A stretch of DNA of 64,000 bases from Linanthus parryae (lineage: Eukaryota > Streptophyta > Magnoliopsida > Ericales > Polemoniaceae): contig JALGPY010000005.1 of the NCBI GenBank assembly GCA_023055425.1, positions 5,543,501-5,607,500 on the forward strand, given 5' to 3'. The translations under genes were made by a program, and so were the position numbers. Shown one piece after another: positions 11,041-23,525 of this stretch (the stretch's first letter is position 1; every line of letters begins with the position of its first letter). The notes below the pieces were generated by a model. The model did no database searches. It had not been told where the DNA came from and worked only from the letters and a program-made list of their open reading frames with translations.

Positions 11041-12264
11041 GGCTTAATTACTTAATGCATACCCCCAGTATATCCAAACTAACACATTACAACCTCTAGT
11101 TCTAGAATATGCTTATTGCACCCCCCATTTGCAATAAATCATACTTATTGAAACTGGTAAAAAGAATCCGTCCAATACTTAACGGAGTGTTCTGTTAGTT
11201 GACAATAAGATCCTTTTTTATGGAGGGTAAAATGGTCTAACCCAAATATGTATGAACACCACTGGGTTTATATCCAGATTTGGGGAAGAACACTTGAAGG
11301 CTTTTAAAGTTAACGGCCTAACTCCCCGAATTCCGCCATTCCGCAATCAACACCCTACATCAAATCCAGATTTAACGGGAACAGAGAGAGGGGAGAGGCA
11401 GAGAGATGGGTGGACTGATTGGCTCTGTTTTGGGGGTGGTTTAAATTGAAGAAATTAACATTGGGTTTGGAAATTAACTGATAAAGAACATGGTTCATTG
11501 CTTCATACTGAATTTCTTTTGATACTATCAAAATTGAGCTCCTTTGTTGTAGTCCTTAATGACCTGAATCAATTAGATTGATCTCTATGCACTCAATCAA
11601 TACCATCCCCTGAATGATGATATGATGGTTCTCTTGTTTGTTCGATCACAACCCTGATATTAGCAGGTTGGAGACCATGAACGCGAGGCGGTGGGTCGCG
11701 ACCCCTGACTAAACCAGGATGGAGCTAGAGGGAAGAATCGGTTGTTGAAGATCCTGGACGAGAGAGAAGCAGGGCCGACAACGGCGGCCACTTCTGTGGT
11801 TTCTCCGTGCGGCTGCTGTTGTTTCTTGGTTTCTTTCGCAGAGCCTAAAGACAGAGACAAAGGAGAACGAGAAAGAGTGGAGGGGGTGAGAGACAGGAGA
11901 TTAGGATAAGACAAGGTTGCTCGTGAGACTACAGGAGAGTAGTTGAAAGATTTGGGGGATGGGATATGAAACTCAACTAATATTCTTATCCCCTCTTTTC
12001 TCATCTCCTTCTTCACACTTCACAGCTCATTCAACAAGAAAAGAATTCCTTATTCATTTTTTTATTTGCAATTTGTAATGTAGATTTATTATTTATGTAT
12101 TGACAAATATACCCTCCCTTAGTGGATGTGAATAGAAGGATTATTTTACCAGTTTCAATAAGTAGGATTTTTTACAAATGGGGGTTGTAATAAGCCTATT
12201 CTAAAACGGAGGTTGCAATGTGTTAGTTTGTATATACCGGGGGTATGCATTAAGTAATTAAGCC
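11041..12264. mobile_element. MULE-like element with about 130-bp terminal inverted repeats
   Basis: The left end (11041-11175) and right end (12264-12135, inverted) agree closely: both begin GGCTTAATTACTTAATGCAT and continue with the CCCCC, CATTGCAACCTCC-like and TTATTGAAACTGGTAAAA blocks. The flanking nonamers ATAAAGAAA (11032-11040) and AAAAAGAAA (12265-12273) match at 8 of 9 positions, as expected of Mutator-like insertions. The interior carries a 118-codon minus frame (12016-11660), Ser/Pro-rich and unrecognised, possibly a captured fragment. No transposase is visible. Confidence 0.7.
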
Positions 12265-13153
12265 AAAAAGAAAACTTCAGTTTTAAACTGGGAATGAAAT
12301 CTCATCACAAAATTTAATGTACTTAGAGGGCATTATTTCATACAATGTGATGCTTTAGTATCATAGATGATGTGCACTTTAAATGGTGTTCGCCGGCGTT
12401 GGACTATGGTAGTACCGTTGGGGCTATCTCCCTATGTTTTTGTTTTTGTTTTTTTTTTTTTTTTTTTTTTTTGATTGTCAGCAGATTGTGGCTTGAGTTA
12501 TCAGCGTCTTTGGGTAACTCTAGTGGTGAGTGGATGAGATCTAGTTGTCGTCGATGATCTCTTTCAACGACCAGGTAATTCTTACCCTTCCCTTCTAATG
12601 TTTCTGTTCACAATTGATGTGTTTGCCATCTCGTTACTCATCCTAGATTTGAACTAGGTTTCCAGCTTCTGTTTGATTGGATGAATTGAAGACCTGAGTG
12701 GTTGTTTCAAAGGGAATTGGTAACTATATTGTGAGGTTCGACGATCAAACTCTTTAGTTAACTACATTTATTGAATAGTTAGGGTTTGTAGCTCATCCAA
12801 TTTGATTTGAAACTTTAACCATGATACAGAGAGGAGAGTTTGGTTAGCTACAAGAACTAATACAGCAAGTGCAATGACAGCAAGTCAGCAACAATTAAAC
12901 TAATTTGAACTGTAGATCTTGTTGAAGCATAGCCTGCTTTGAGCACAAAAGCTCGAGCAACCAATATCGTATTCTGACTATTTTGACAAATCCCAAACAT
13001 GTAAGGGTATTTTGGTCAAAAAAATATGCATTCAACCTTAAAACTAACATATATTGACAAAATGGTGTAACCTGTCACAGGTTTGGTCACCTAAAAGGGT
13101 GGTTTTTGGTATTTTTCAAAAGTCTGGATGCTTAACATGAATTACATAAAAGG
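12265..13153. other. Spacer of the inverted repeat, part 3: no gene; poly-T tract and templated scar
   Basis: A T-rich run lies at about 12432-12471. No coding sequence is recognised. At 13123-13144, 22 bases match the outer edge of the left arm (3852-3873) in direct orientation, ten bases before the right arm starts. Confidence 0.6.
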
Positions 13154-15280
13154 GTGATTGACCCAAGATTCGAAATTGGAATTAGATGCAAGCTTTCTAG
13201 GACAAGAATAGCTATGCGGTTGGAGGCGAAGTTGGGGTCGCGAGCATTCGCTCTTGACAGAACGGATCTGTTCGTAGCATTGCGAAGGCATAATAATAGT
13301 AGGGTCGAGAGGTAGGTTGAAGAGGAAGTGGTGTGGTAGACTTCTATTATGTGTCTTAATTACAAATGGAGGTTGCCATCAATTATTTTTAAAATGGGAA
13401 TTGCAATCAAGCAACTATAAGATATCGGGGGCATGCAATCAGCAATTAAGCTTTTGAAAAAAAAACTGAAGTTTTTCTTTCCAAAAAAATTTCAAAAACT
13501 TTTCATAATAGAAAGGATTTAATGGTTCGAGTCAAAACATCCTTACAGCTCAAACGAATACGCAATAACCACAGGCATAAAATGTTATACGGCGGTAAGA
13601 GCACATATGGAAACTAATTAATGGACCATCAAATTACATTCTAAATTAAAATAGTACATGTATGTACCTAATTTTATTCATTAATGAACCTCAATAAATT
13701 ACATCCATAGTTTGTGCTGTTTTTAAATTCGACCAAATAAGTTTCAATAGAACCCATACTCCTTACTTATCTATATAAAACTATATTTCCTTTTATCTCG
13801 ATATCTCAGAAAGCAAAATCCACCCGTGTGCCTTGAATCACCATGTTGAGTGAGAAGGCAACTCGCTCTTGGGACATCAGTCTTAAAGCAAAACGAGCAG
13901 GTTCGTGCTCTTTCCTTTATTCATCCACAGAACGTTTTTCAAATATTGGCGCGCTAACAGTTAAAATAACAGAATTATCGTTGTGAAATTTGTCCGACAC
14001 GCTACAATGAACTTCCACTCTGTGAAATTAATATAAAACGGCCAAAATGATGTCGAAATATATTGCATTTCTATGGGATTTTTCTTTTTATATCACGTGT
14101 TCTTAAGTTCTTTTTCTTCTTCTGTTATTGGTGTTCTAAATTTGTTAATTTAGTGGTTATGACTTGCAAGTTGCTACACCTCAGGAGGCATGTTAAAGCT
14201 AAATAGTCTCTGCTCATGGATTATAATGTATCATGTGTCATTTAGGTTGTCTTCTTTTCTTTCGTGGTGTCCCAGTTCGGTAGGTGTGAAAGAAATCATG
14301 GGTGTGATTTTGGTGGTCTTCTATCAGGTTTCCCAGTTCGTTAGGTGTGAAAGAAATCATGGGTGTGATTATTATCAAATTTGGAAATGTCAAATTTCAA
14401 TTTGACGACATCGCAAGTCTTGAATCATGGTAAATTTTTGCGTCGTGTGTGCTTCACTTAAAGCCATAGTAAAAAAAAATGTTTGGTTTCCTAACGTACA
14501 ATAATAACCGCGTGAATCGCATCCCATTATTTTGTTTGTTAGAATTCGTAACTTGGGGTAAAGTCTGGCCACAAATAACCATCCCAACAACTGTTTAAAG
14601 ATTTTGTTTTAAACTCAACAACTGTTTGAATCACTCTTAATTAGCTAATTCTGTATATATTTATATTAATTCTGTTTTGACCTTTAGTATCATCCTTTGT
14701 TTCCCTTGTTTGTAGTATTTGTGCGGAGCAAAGCCTAGTTGACTCAGTTATAATTATAAGTCGTTTGTCTTTGATGAATTCTCTCATCACTAATTTACTC
14801 GGTTATAATTCGTGTGTTGTTCATAAGAGAATTTACTTTCATCTTGTTATTGTATACATCATTTATTGAAGATTCTAAACAGAATTATGAACAAAAACTT
14901 ACACATTACATATTTTTTGTCCATGTAACAGGAATCTTATGAGTACTATTAGTTTGGACACAGTATATCAGATGACGTGATGCTCTACAGGCTACCCAAT
15001 ATCGATCCAGAAAGTCTTCCACTCATTATTTTCCTTTTCTCTCTTTCATAAAGAAAAGGAAAAGAAATTGAAATAGATAACATTTTGGTAAAAAAAGACC
15101 AAGAAGGAAAAGGACATAAGCACCCTTATGTTGTTGATATACATTTGGATGATCCCATGCATTCATTGACGGGAATCTCCTGGGGAGCTGTTTCTGTCCT
15201 CTTCCTCTTCCCTCTCTTCTTTTAAAAACCCCCTCTATCTCTTTCCCTCCTTCACTCCCTCCTCACTCATCAAATTATCC
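13154..15280 (+). promoter_or_regulatory. CPS upstream region
   Basis: The 2.1 kb before the CPS ATG has no gene. A TATA-like TTTTAAAAACC lies near 15220, about 60 bp before the ATG, followed by a CT-rich leader (CTCTATCTCTTTCCCTCC) typical of plant 5' untranslated regions. A light-response or hormone element cannot be assigned by eye with confidence. The whole region is duplicated in mirror image at 4254-6380. Confidence 0.5.
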
Positions 15281-15683
15281 ATGTCTTCTCATTCCACCAC
15301 CGCCCTCCTCCACCTCCGGTCACCCACCACCACCATCTCCGCCGACAACTCCCTCCTCTCTCCGGCCACCGCCAAACCTTTCTCGGGTAAGTTCCACTTC
15401 ACTACACAATTATATTTCCTTATGACTTTCTCAGAGGTCTTATTCGAATACATTTTTCTTATGTTACACGCGATTCTCCTAATATTTAAATTTCACCCTA
15501 CTTGAAGGTGTCGCGACCACCGCTTTTGGTGTTCGTCTTCGATGCAGAGCCATCTCCAAACCTGTTACTGAAGGTACGAGAATAGTGAAAGAAGATTAGT
15601 GATTAAGTGGGATGACATAATTGAGTAAATTTTGAGTAAATTTTGAATTAATGGTGTGTATAATTCATGTTAAGCATCCAGAT
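13154..15683 (+). repeat. Right arm of 2,530-bp inverted repeat
   Basis: This is the mirror partner of 3851-6380, of equal length and essentially identical. It contains the CPS promoter region, exons 1-2 and the first 110 bp of intron 2. Because the rest of CPS follows here, this arm is the likely source copy. Confidence 0.95.
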
Positions 15684-18600
15684 GACATAATTGAGTAAAT
15701 TTTGAGTAAATTTTGAAGATTCATGTGTTTACCTTGTCTCCGTACCTCCGCTAAACACGTCAAGCACATGTGATGAAATATAATTTAGGACACCAACTTA
15801 AAAAGTGGTCACCTTGGACATTTTGTCTATCATCCAGATGATATACGTAGATGTTTGGAGAAATAAGAATGAAGGACGTACAAGATCTATCACATACAGA
15901 TCTACAACATGAATTATAGCGGAAGATTCAATTTTGAATTAATTGAGTAAATTTTGAGTAAATTTTGAGTAAATTTTGAGCCATCTCCTAATATTTAAAT
16001 TTCACCCTATGAAATAATTGAGTAAATTTTGAATTAATGGTGTGTATATGCAGCATACACAGATGTTATTCAAAATGGTCTGCCAGTGATTAAGTGGGAT
16101 GAGGTTGTAGAAGATGACACTGAACAAGAACTAGAAGAGGCTCTAAAAGTAAGATTTGACAAAGGCTTATAGACTTTTAAGTCTTCAGTAACTGCGCCAA
16201 AAACTTAATTTTCATTTTTTTGTTGTGAAGTTTAAGGTTTCTTCCCGGTGGGACAAAATAAGGGAGTACATTCGTTCAATCCAGGCGATGTTGAGGTCCA
16301 TGGACGACGGAGAGATCACGATATCGGCTTATGACACCGCGTGGGTGGCTTTAGTGGAAGACATTCATGGAAGTGGTGCTCCTCAGTTTCCATCGAGCCT
16401 CGAATGGATCGCTAACAACCAGCTAGACGACGGTTCTTGGGGAGACCGCCAGATTTTCGAAGCTCACGATCGCATCATCAACACGTTAGCTTGCGTCATC
16501 GCGCTCAAGAATTGGAATATTCATCCAGAAAAAAGAGAAAGAGGTATTTGATTTCGATAGTTTTCATGTTTCATCTGGTGTTTAGCCATACACAACATTT
16601 TAAATTTTTTGTTGCCTTTTTCTTGATTCCCTAAAATTGGAAAAAAACAACCAAACAAAAGAGGAAACATGTACTAACGTTAAGCATCACTTTTGTTGTC
16701 TTGTTGTGGAGTACATTTCTTTTTTATTTAAAGCAAACCTCTTGGCCAAAAAAATGTTGAAAATGTATTGTTTTTTCTTCTTTTCTTTTCTATGGTCAAG
16801 TTAATTACTATTATTAAACTACAAATTAATATGGCGCATGTTAATTATTAATCTAAAAATGTGTATTTTGATGTTGGTTAGGGTTGTTATTTATCAAAGA
16901 GAACATAAAGAAGCTAGAGAATGAGAAGGCTGAGCACATGCCTATCGGGTTTGAAGTAGCATTTCCATCACTCATTGAAACAGCTCAAAAGCTAGATATC
17001 CAAGTCCCTAATGATTCCCCTGTCTTGCAAGAGATCTATCAACGCAGAAATCTCAAGCTTACAAGGTAAAGTACCCAAAAATCTCAGTCTCTCTCAGTCT
17101 CTCTCCGAATATATACTTGTTGATATGTCACTCTATAAACATCAGAACTACAAATGTACGTAAAATCTGCATTAATCTTATTGTTGTGGTTATCTGAGAA
17201 GTGGTTATCTGAGAAGTACCGCATCAGGAACTCTAATGTGCAATGAAAAAATCTCTCCACTGCCCCCACTTGAAAAGCTAGCTATCTTTTGGAGTTTGTC
17301 ACAAAGCTCTGTCATGAACTAAAGAGTACAGTATGAAAAAGTCAACTTTTATAGTAGTACAACAAAATAGCATTTAGTAGAATCAAGAGAGAAAAGCACA
17401 CATTCAAACTTGTGGCATGCATGATTATGTTACCAACTCTCCCATCATGTTACAAGATGGATGAACTACTCATAAAGCAGCACCTTATCTCTCAAACATG
17501 GAAACACATCCACATACCCTTTTGCTTGTTCATGATCTAGTTAACAATTAAAATCACATCGTTAATAACTGTTTGTTTATTATGTGTAAGACATGTGTAG
17601 ACAGATATATAGTCTGATGAGACTGATCTAATCAAATCTTTCTATTTTCTGTATTTGACAATGATGGTGTGTCTAATAATTGTAGGATACCGAAAGACAT
17701 AATGCACTTGGTGCCCACAACATTACTCCATAGCTTAGAAGGAATGGCAGGATTGGAATGGGAAAAGCTACTCAAGCTCCAATGCCCAGATGGGTCATTC
17801 TTGTTCTCCCCATCCTCCACTGCTTTTGCACTCATGCAAACTCAAGATCATAATTGCTTGAGATATCTCACCAATGCTGTTGATAAGTTCAATGGGGGAG
17901 GTAATTATTTCAATAAGTGCTTATATACAGCTTGTCTATCCATTAAAAAAACACAATTTTTCATATTTATTTCTTTTTGCATTTCAGTCCCTAATGTTTA
18001 CCCGGTTGACCTATTCGAGCACATTTGGGTGGTTGACCGCCTGGAACGCCTTGGAATATCGCGGTTTTTCCAACCAGAGATCAAGCAATGCGTTGATTAC
18101 ATCAACAAGTATGCACCGTGGAAAAATAAATTGCTGTGTTTTTTAAATTAGAACTGCGTTATTTTTGGTTAATTAATGAAATGAAACTAAATTTAGGTAT
18201 TGGACCGAAGAAGGGATCTGTTGGGCAAGAAATTCAGTTGTTCATGACATTGACGACACTGCTATGGGTTTTAGGGTTTTAAGGTCGCACGGCCACCAAG
18301 TTTCTGCTGGTAAATTTCTTCGTTGTATTTTTACCATGCGACGTAACTTCAGTTTAGCAATATTTTTCTTTAATTATCTAAAAGCGGTGAAAATGACATG
18401 TGACATGTACGTTAAAAATATCTTTTTCCGAATACGCAGATGTGTTTAGCCATTTCAAGAAAGGCGGTGAGTTCTTTTGTTTTGCGGGGCAATCCAACCA
18501 GGCAGTGACTGGAATGTTCAACTTGTTGAGGGCTTCTCATCTGCTTTTCCCTGGAGAGAAAATCCTTGAAGAAGCCAATAACTTCTCTTCGAAGTTCTTG

Positions 18601-21600
18601 AGGGAGAAGCAAGCTTCTAACGGGCTTTTCGATAAGTGGATTATTATGAAAGACTTGCCTGGGGAGGTAATTAATACGCAGTTCATTTATTCATTATGTC
18701 CCACTTCATACGTCGCAGTGTATTTTTCACACATCTTTAAGAACGTGAAATGTTCTGTAAAATGATATAAAAAAAAAATGTTTATTTGTTCAAATGACAA
18801 TTATGCTAAAACTTTCGGAAAGAGAAATAAGACACATAAAACAGAACAAAATGATTATATATTATTTTGACTTGACCCCTTATCAGGGAAACAAAGGATA
18901 AAAGAAACCGGCAGGGTAACATTGTTCCCAACGGCCACATTCAATCCGTTCGAAAATTATTTTGTCAAATTATGCGAACATTTTAGATTTTGTTTCTCAG
19001 GTCATCGTAAGATACAAATATTGAATCTCATATTTGATGTATTTAAATTACTTATTGAGCAATATTTGTGTATGGGAACAAACAGGTGGGTTATGCACTA
19101 GACATGCCATGGTATGCCAGCTTACCAAGAGTTGAGACAAGTTTCTATTTGGAACAATATGGTGGTGAAGATGATGTTTGGATTGGCAAGACCTTGTACA
19201 GGTACAAACTATTTGTTTTCTCTCGTCTTTTGTTTACGTGTTTCTTTTAATTTTATCCTTAATATCACTGCGACAAGAACGAGAAAAATAAAATGTTACT
19301 CATTTCACAACTACTTTCGGCAAAAGTTTAGAAAATCACACATTTGTCTTTATCAGTCAATCAGATTAGATTGTTTCCTGTGGATTAGCTTAGTTTTAGC
19401 GGGTTAAGCTAAGCTAGTATTTGCCACACACACACACAAAATTATTTAAAAATATATATATAAATAAATATGAATAAAATCATTTTTTAAAAGGATAGGA
19501 TAAAATTATGGGAAAAGAATTTCTAGGGGAATACAATGACGAATTGAAAAGGTTAGCGCCGTGCCACGACAGAGATATTGGGTTGGCTTGTTTTGTCTCA
19601 ACAAAAATAGCTTCTGATTTGTTGTTTGATTCTGTGGTTGCTTGTCCACCAACAAGTCATGTATAGGTACATTCTTGGAGATTTTCTACAAGCTTTTCTG
19701 TGCAACTTTTCTTGTTCCTTCTCTCTTACCAGAGCCAGTAATTTGAATATATTCATATGTTTATGTTATTCTAGTGTTTGGTCAAGTTTGCATCCACTTG
19801 TCAAAATTGAACATAATATGGTACATTTTTGCTGCTGTAATGTCCGGTTCAGTTTGCACCCACTTAGCGAAGTCCAGGAAAACACAAATTAATAACTAGT
19901 TAAACTACAAAATGAAAGTTCAAATTAGAATTATTCCATCCTTGTCTTTAGTGAGAAGTCTCATTCTTGTCTAAACGGCTAATGAATTTGTACAAATGAA
20001 ACGAACAATAGCTAACTAACAAAAGCAAGAAAGGAGAATGACAACTCTCATAACGTGTAATAGTTTATGTTCGTATTTTATCTTGTCAGTTGGTGAATGT
20101 ACCGCTATCTGTTTACGTGAAACATATATAGATATTACATCTGTGTAAAAATACTTAATTAACAAATTCGCTTTGCAGGATGCCGTATGTCAACAATAAC
20201 ACATATTTGGAGCTAGCTAAGTTGGACTTCAACAATTGCCAAGCATTGCATCAGCTAGAATGGGACAGAATCCAGAAGTATGTTAGATTATTATTAGGAT
20301 TATTATTATTACAGCTCCTTAACCATTGGATATTTTCCTCAAATAAACTAATCAACACTAACTAAAATATTTCACAGATGGTACAAAGAGTGCAATTTTC
20401 GAGAATTAGGGTTAAGCCAAAGAAGCCTGCTTTTGTCTTATTATTTGGCTGCGGCTAGCATATTTGAACCAGAAAGGTCAAAAGAGAGACTAGCATGGGC
20501 CAAAACTGCAATATTAACCGAAATCATAGGGTCCTTCTTTACAAATGAAGGAAATTATGAGGAAATGAGGAGAAAGTTTCTTCAAGAGTTCCAAACCCGA
20601 GGGAGCCGTTTGCAATTTGTCACTCGTGCCAGGTACAAATTAGAAAATATCATTATTATTTACTCCCTCTTTATTATTTATTGCGCTTCATTGATTACTA
20701 GTACCTAATCGAATACTGCTGGTAGCTACGTGTCAGCGAGACGATACTGCAGAGAGGATTTTCTATCAAAAGTTCTTTAATATATGTAGAATTCATACAA
20801 ATGTACCTTATTATATAAATTTAGTTTAATCGTTGTAACTTGACTGGGTTTCAGAAGCAAGAAAACATCGGGACATGTACATCGAATAGTCGAGACGCTA
20901 CTTGTGTTCTTGAACCAGCTCTCATTCGACACATTGGTGGCGAATGGCAGAGATATTCGACACCACTTGCGTGATTCTGTGAGTTTTGTTCTTTTATTTT
21001 TCTTTCTTTGATCATATCCTTTTTCTACTAAGCTTCTGCACTGCGGCTACGCCAAGTGGTGACTGCATGTTTCTTTTTTTTCTTCTCCTCCTCGTTAACT
21101 GTTTTTTGTAACCATCCAATCCGTACAAACAACCAATAATGGTGCCTGACTTTTTTTGTTTTTATTCACTAAAATGAAGTGGGAGATGTGGATGATGACG
21201 TGGCAAGAGGATGGCGATTGGCGCAGAGCCGAAGCAGAGCTTCTGACATCCACGATGAATTTATGTGTTGGCCGTATGGTGCCGGAAGAACTGACACTGC
21301 TGTCTTCACACTACAAGCGTCTTTGCAGCGTTATGAATAACGCATGCCACCAACTTTGTCAATTTCAACGTAACTTCAATGATAAGGTTAGTGCATGTTT
21401 CCAATCAAAAAACAGATTTGGAAGTGACTTTTTCTGAAATGATTAAAAATAAAAAATTGTTTGAGAAACGCCTGATGCTATAGCATAGAGCATCATGCAT
21501 GCACAATGTGATTACTATAACTCTCGTTAGTTTTAATTTTTTCATAAGCAGGGAATTAAAGCATTACCAAGAAAAATATTGAATTTTAATTTGTTCAGGT

Positions 21601-21814
21601 TGATGAGGAGATGAGAAGGAGTGAAATGGCTGAGATCGAATCGAACATGCAAGAGCTGGCTCAATTAGTGCTAAGTGACTCGTCAGATGGAATAGATGGT
21701 GACATGAAACAAACGTTTCTAACAGTAGCAAAAACTTATTATTATCGAGTTCATTGTAGTCCTTCCGCCCTTCATTCTCATATTTCTCGAGTGCTCTTTG
21801 AAAAAGCATTGTAA
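15281..21814 (+). CDS. CPS: ent-Copalyl diphosphate synthase (class II diterpene cyclase), plastidial
   Basis: The product cyclises geranylgeranyl diphosphate to ent-copalyl diphosphate in plastids, the first committed step to gibberellins. Fifteen exons join in frame to 818 codons, the normal length: 15281-15386, 15508-15573, 16054-16148, 16231-16543, 16882-17065, 17686-17900, 17988-18108, 18197-18309, 18440-18666, 19086-19201, 20179-20277, 20378-20632, 20856-20978 (ends uncertain by one base), 21180-21386, 21599-21814. A Ser/Thr-rich transit peptide is followed by SAYDTAW (121-127), QLDDGSWGD, and the proton-donor motif DIDD (384-387) in DIDDTAM. There is no DDxxD, so it is a class II enzyme only. 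His270 (LHS) and Asn329 (PNV) match the ent-CPS catalytic dyad (Arabidopsis His263/Asn322), and His338 matches the His linked to Mg2+ inhibition in gibberellin CPSs. All introns are GT-AG. Intron 2 is scarred by a rearrangement. A role in specialised diterpenoids is not excluded. Confidence 0.93.
15684..16053. repeat. Rearrangement scar in CPS intron 2 with P450-region insert
   Basis: Past the right-arm edge the intron is a patchwork. Copies of GAGTAAATTTTGA-type units (15690-15717, 15945-15981, 16018-16042) repeat sequence from 15620-15660. Positions 15716-15739 match 3811-3834. Positions 15737-15929 match 3625-3817, the start of the P450 exon and its flank, in direct orientation. Positions 15985-16012 carry pieces of CPS exon 2 (GCCATCTCC) and intron 1 (CTAATATTTAAATTTCACCC). 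The splice acceptor TATATGCAG at 16053 is intact, so splicing should survive. Confidence 0.85.
15737..15929 (-). pseudogene. 193-bp fragment of the P450 exon and its 5' flank
   Basis: This segment is nearly identical to 3625-3817, including the start of the P450 exon (codons around HVLDVFSGG on the minus strand). It lies within CPS intron 2, antisense to CPS, and codes for nothing on its own. Confidence 0.85.
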
Positions 21815-22479
21815 TGGAATTCGTAGATTTGCGGAACCGTAAATGCACTGGTGCATGATAAATAGCAAATTATTGAAAATATACCATTAGTTCCTAGCTT
21901 CTCACTAATTTGTTTTATCACAGCTTTCTTTCAGTTTTTCAATGTTGACGACTCGTTGTGTAGTATATTTCTTGCATTTTAGCGCGGTATGTGAAGTACG
22001 GAAAATCAATGGACTTGTTATCTTCTTTTTTTTTTATTTTTTTTTGAGGAAAATTGGACTTGTTAAAATCGATGGACTTAGTTATCTTTTTCTCTTGAAC
22101 ATCCTTTGTTATTATGTTTTGAATTTTTTTCATGCAAATAGACGTGTCGGAATATATAAGTATTTGAGAAATTAAATGTCACGATTTAAACATCTGATCA
22201 CCTAGATGTACATGTTTTGAAAAATTATTACTCCATAATATGTCAAGCCAGCTCATGTAGCTAGCACCTTGAAAAAAGGGCAGAACATACTTGGCTTATT
22301 CTTATGCTTAGCTAATTTTGCACATTTCTTTTCTCCAACCATGGAAAGGAGACAAATTGCTTCGTCACAAGAAGTGCATGTTTGGCTAAACACACTTGTT
22401 TAAGGGCTGTGTTGGTGCTTGAAGTTGTTGTATGTGAATCAATGTAGAAGAGTCGTTGCAAATTTTGAACATATTAGTA
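21815..22479. other. CPS 3' flank, AT-rich, no gene
   Basis: This region should hold the CPS 3' untranslated region and polyadenylation site. A TATTGAAAATATACC stretch and T-rich DNA follow the stop. Short ORFs in both directions look like chance frames. No other feature is recognised. Confidence 0.5.
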
Positions 22480-22800
22480 ACGCGTTTGACAGCGGTGTGT
22501 CGGAGATATGATTATTCTTTTTTAACTGTTTCGCTAGTTTTAAGCACGTGTTTGACAACGATGTCTTTTGTCTCTTCTGGTCCTTCTGGAAGTATGATTA
22601 TTCTTTTCTGGACTGTTTTTTTAATTTAAGCATGTGTTTGACAGCGGTGTCTTTTTGCCTGTATTCGACGTATGATTGTTCTTTTTAAACCGTTTCTCCA
22701 GTTTTAAGTACGTGTTTTGACAGCGGTGTCCTTTATCTGTAATGGCGGTATGATTATTCTTTTTTGAACAGTTTCTCTAGTTTTAACACGTGTCAAGCAA
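22480..22800. repeat. Degenerate tandem repeat of about 65-85 bp, four to five units
   Basis: The block TTTGACAGCGGTGT, then TATGATTATTCTTTTT, then CTGTTT..CTAGTTTTAAGCACGTG recurs with TTTGAC at 22484, 22551, 22637 and 22716, and a partial fifth unit ends near 22795. Spacing varies (67, 86, 79 bp). It is a small, old minisatellite downstream of CPS. Confidence 0.8.
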
Positions 22801-23290
22801 GTCTACCGACAGATGTAATACCAGTACAAGATAATTAGTGGGATACAACATGAAAACCTCTTTTAACCTCGAAAGGGCAAGACAAGATATGGATGGATAG
22901 AAGCAAATGGAAATAGATGAACAGATTTGGATGGTGGGAGATATATGGGAAAGCACCAAATTGAGCTGGAACAATGGAATGGTGTCTTTTGATGTTGTTT
23001 GGGATGTGGTTTCCTCCAACATGTAACGGGGGTCATGAAGATGGCAGACAAAGTCATTCATTCGAAAGAGTGCACAACATGTCACATGCGTGTTTAGGTC
23101 CCCTTACGCGATCCACCAAATCTGAAACACTTACTATTAGAATGGAAAATTTGAGTTTCGCTTTCTATTTTTGAACAAGTTTTTGCAAAATGAAGGAAGT
23201 TCCAATTGTGCTGCCTTCCATTTTATTAGATATACCACACTTGTCCTTTCACTTTCTTATTGTGTTCTATGTACTTCTTTAGGGTGACAT
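22801..23290. other. Intergenic, no gene recognised
   Basis: Only short overlapping frames occur (for example 23085-22783 minus), without family resemblance or splice context. I see nothing further in it. Confidence 0.4.
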
Positions 23291-23299
23291 AGACTTTTC

Positions 23300-23525
23300 C
23301 ACAGGGGTGGAGCTAAGAAATTGAACTAACCATGACATTATGTTATGACACCGAAATTGCAGGGGCACTAATGTAACATTCAAAATTTATCTGGGGCACT
23401 TTTATTATTTTGACAATGGCACTTGTGAATAAGTCTGTGCAAAATAGGGGTAACATTCTAACTATTTTTTTTTAAATGGGTAGGGCACGTGCCCACCAAG
23501 GTCCAAGATTTGCTACGCTCCTTTT
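23300..23525. mobile_element. Possible hAT-like MITE
   Basis: The left end CAGGGGTGGAGCTAAGAAAT and the inverted right end AAAGGAGCGTAGCAAATC are similar, and the interior is non-coding. CAGGGG-type ends are usual for hAT elements. I did not find a clean 8-bp duplication, so boundaries are approximate. Confidence 0.4.

Noticed and set aside
3053..21814. A classical plant diterpenoid gene cluster (CPS plus P450s plus kaurene synthase)
   Set aside because: Only one cyclase and one partial P450 exon are present; no class I synthase (DDxxD) or complete P450 was found in the window.
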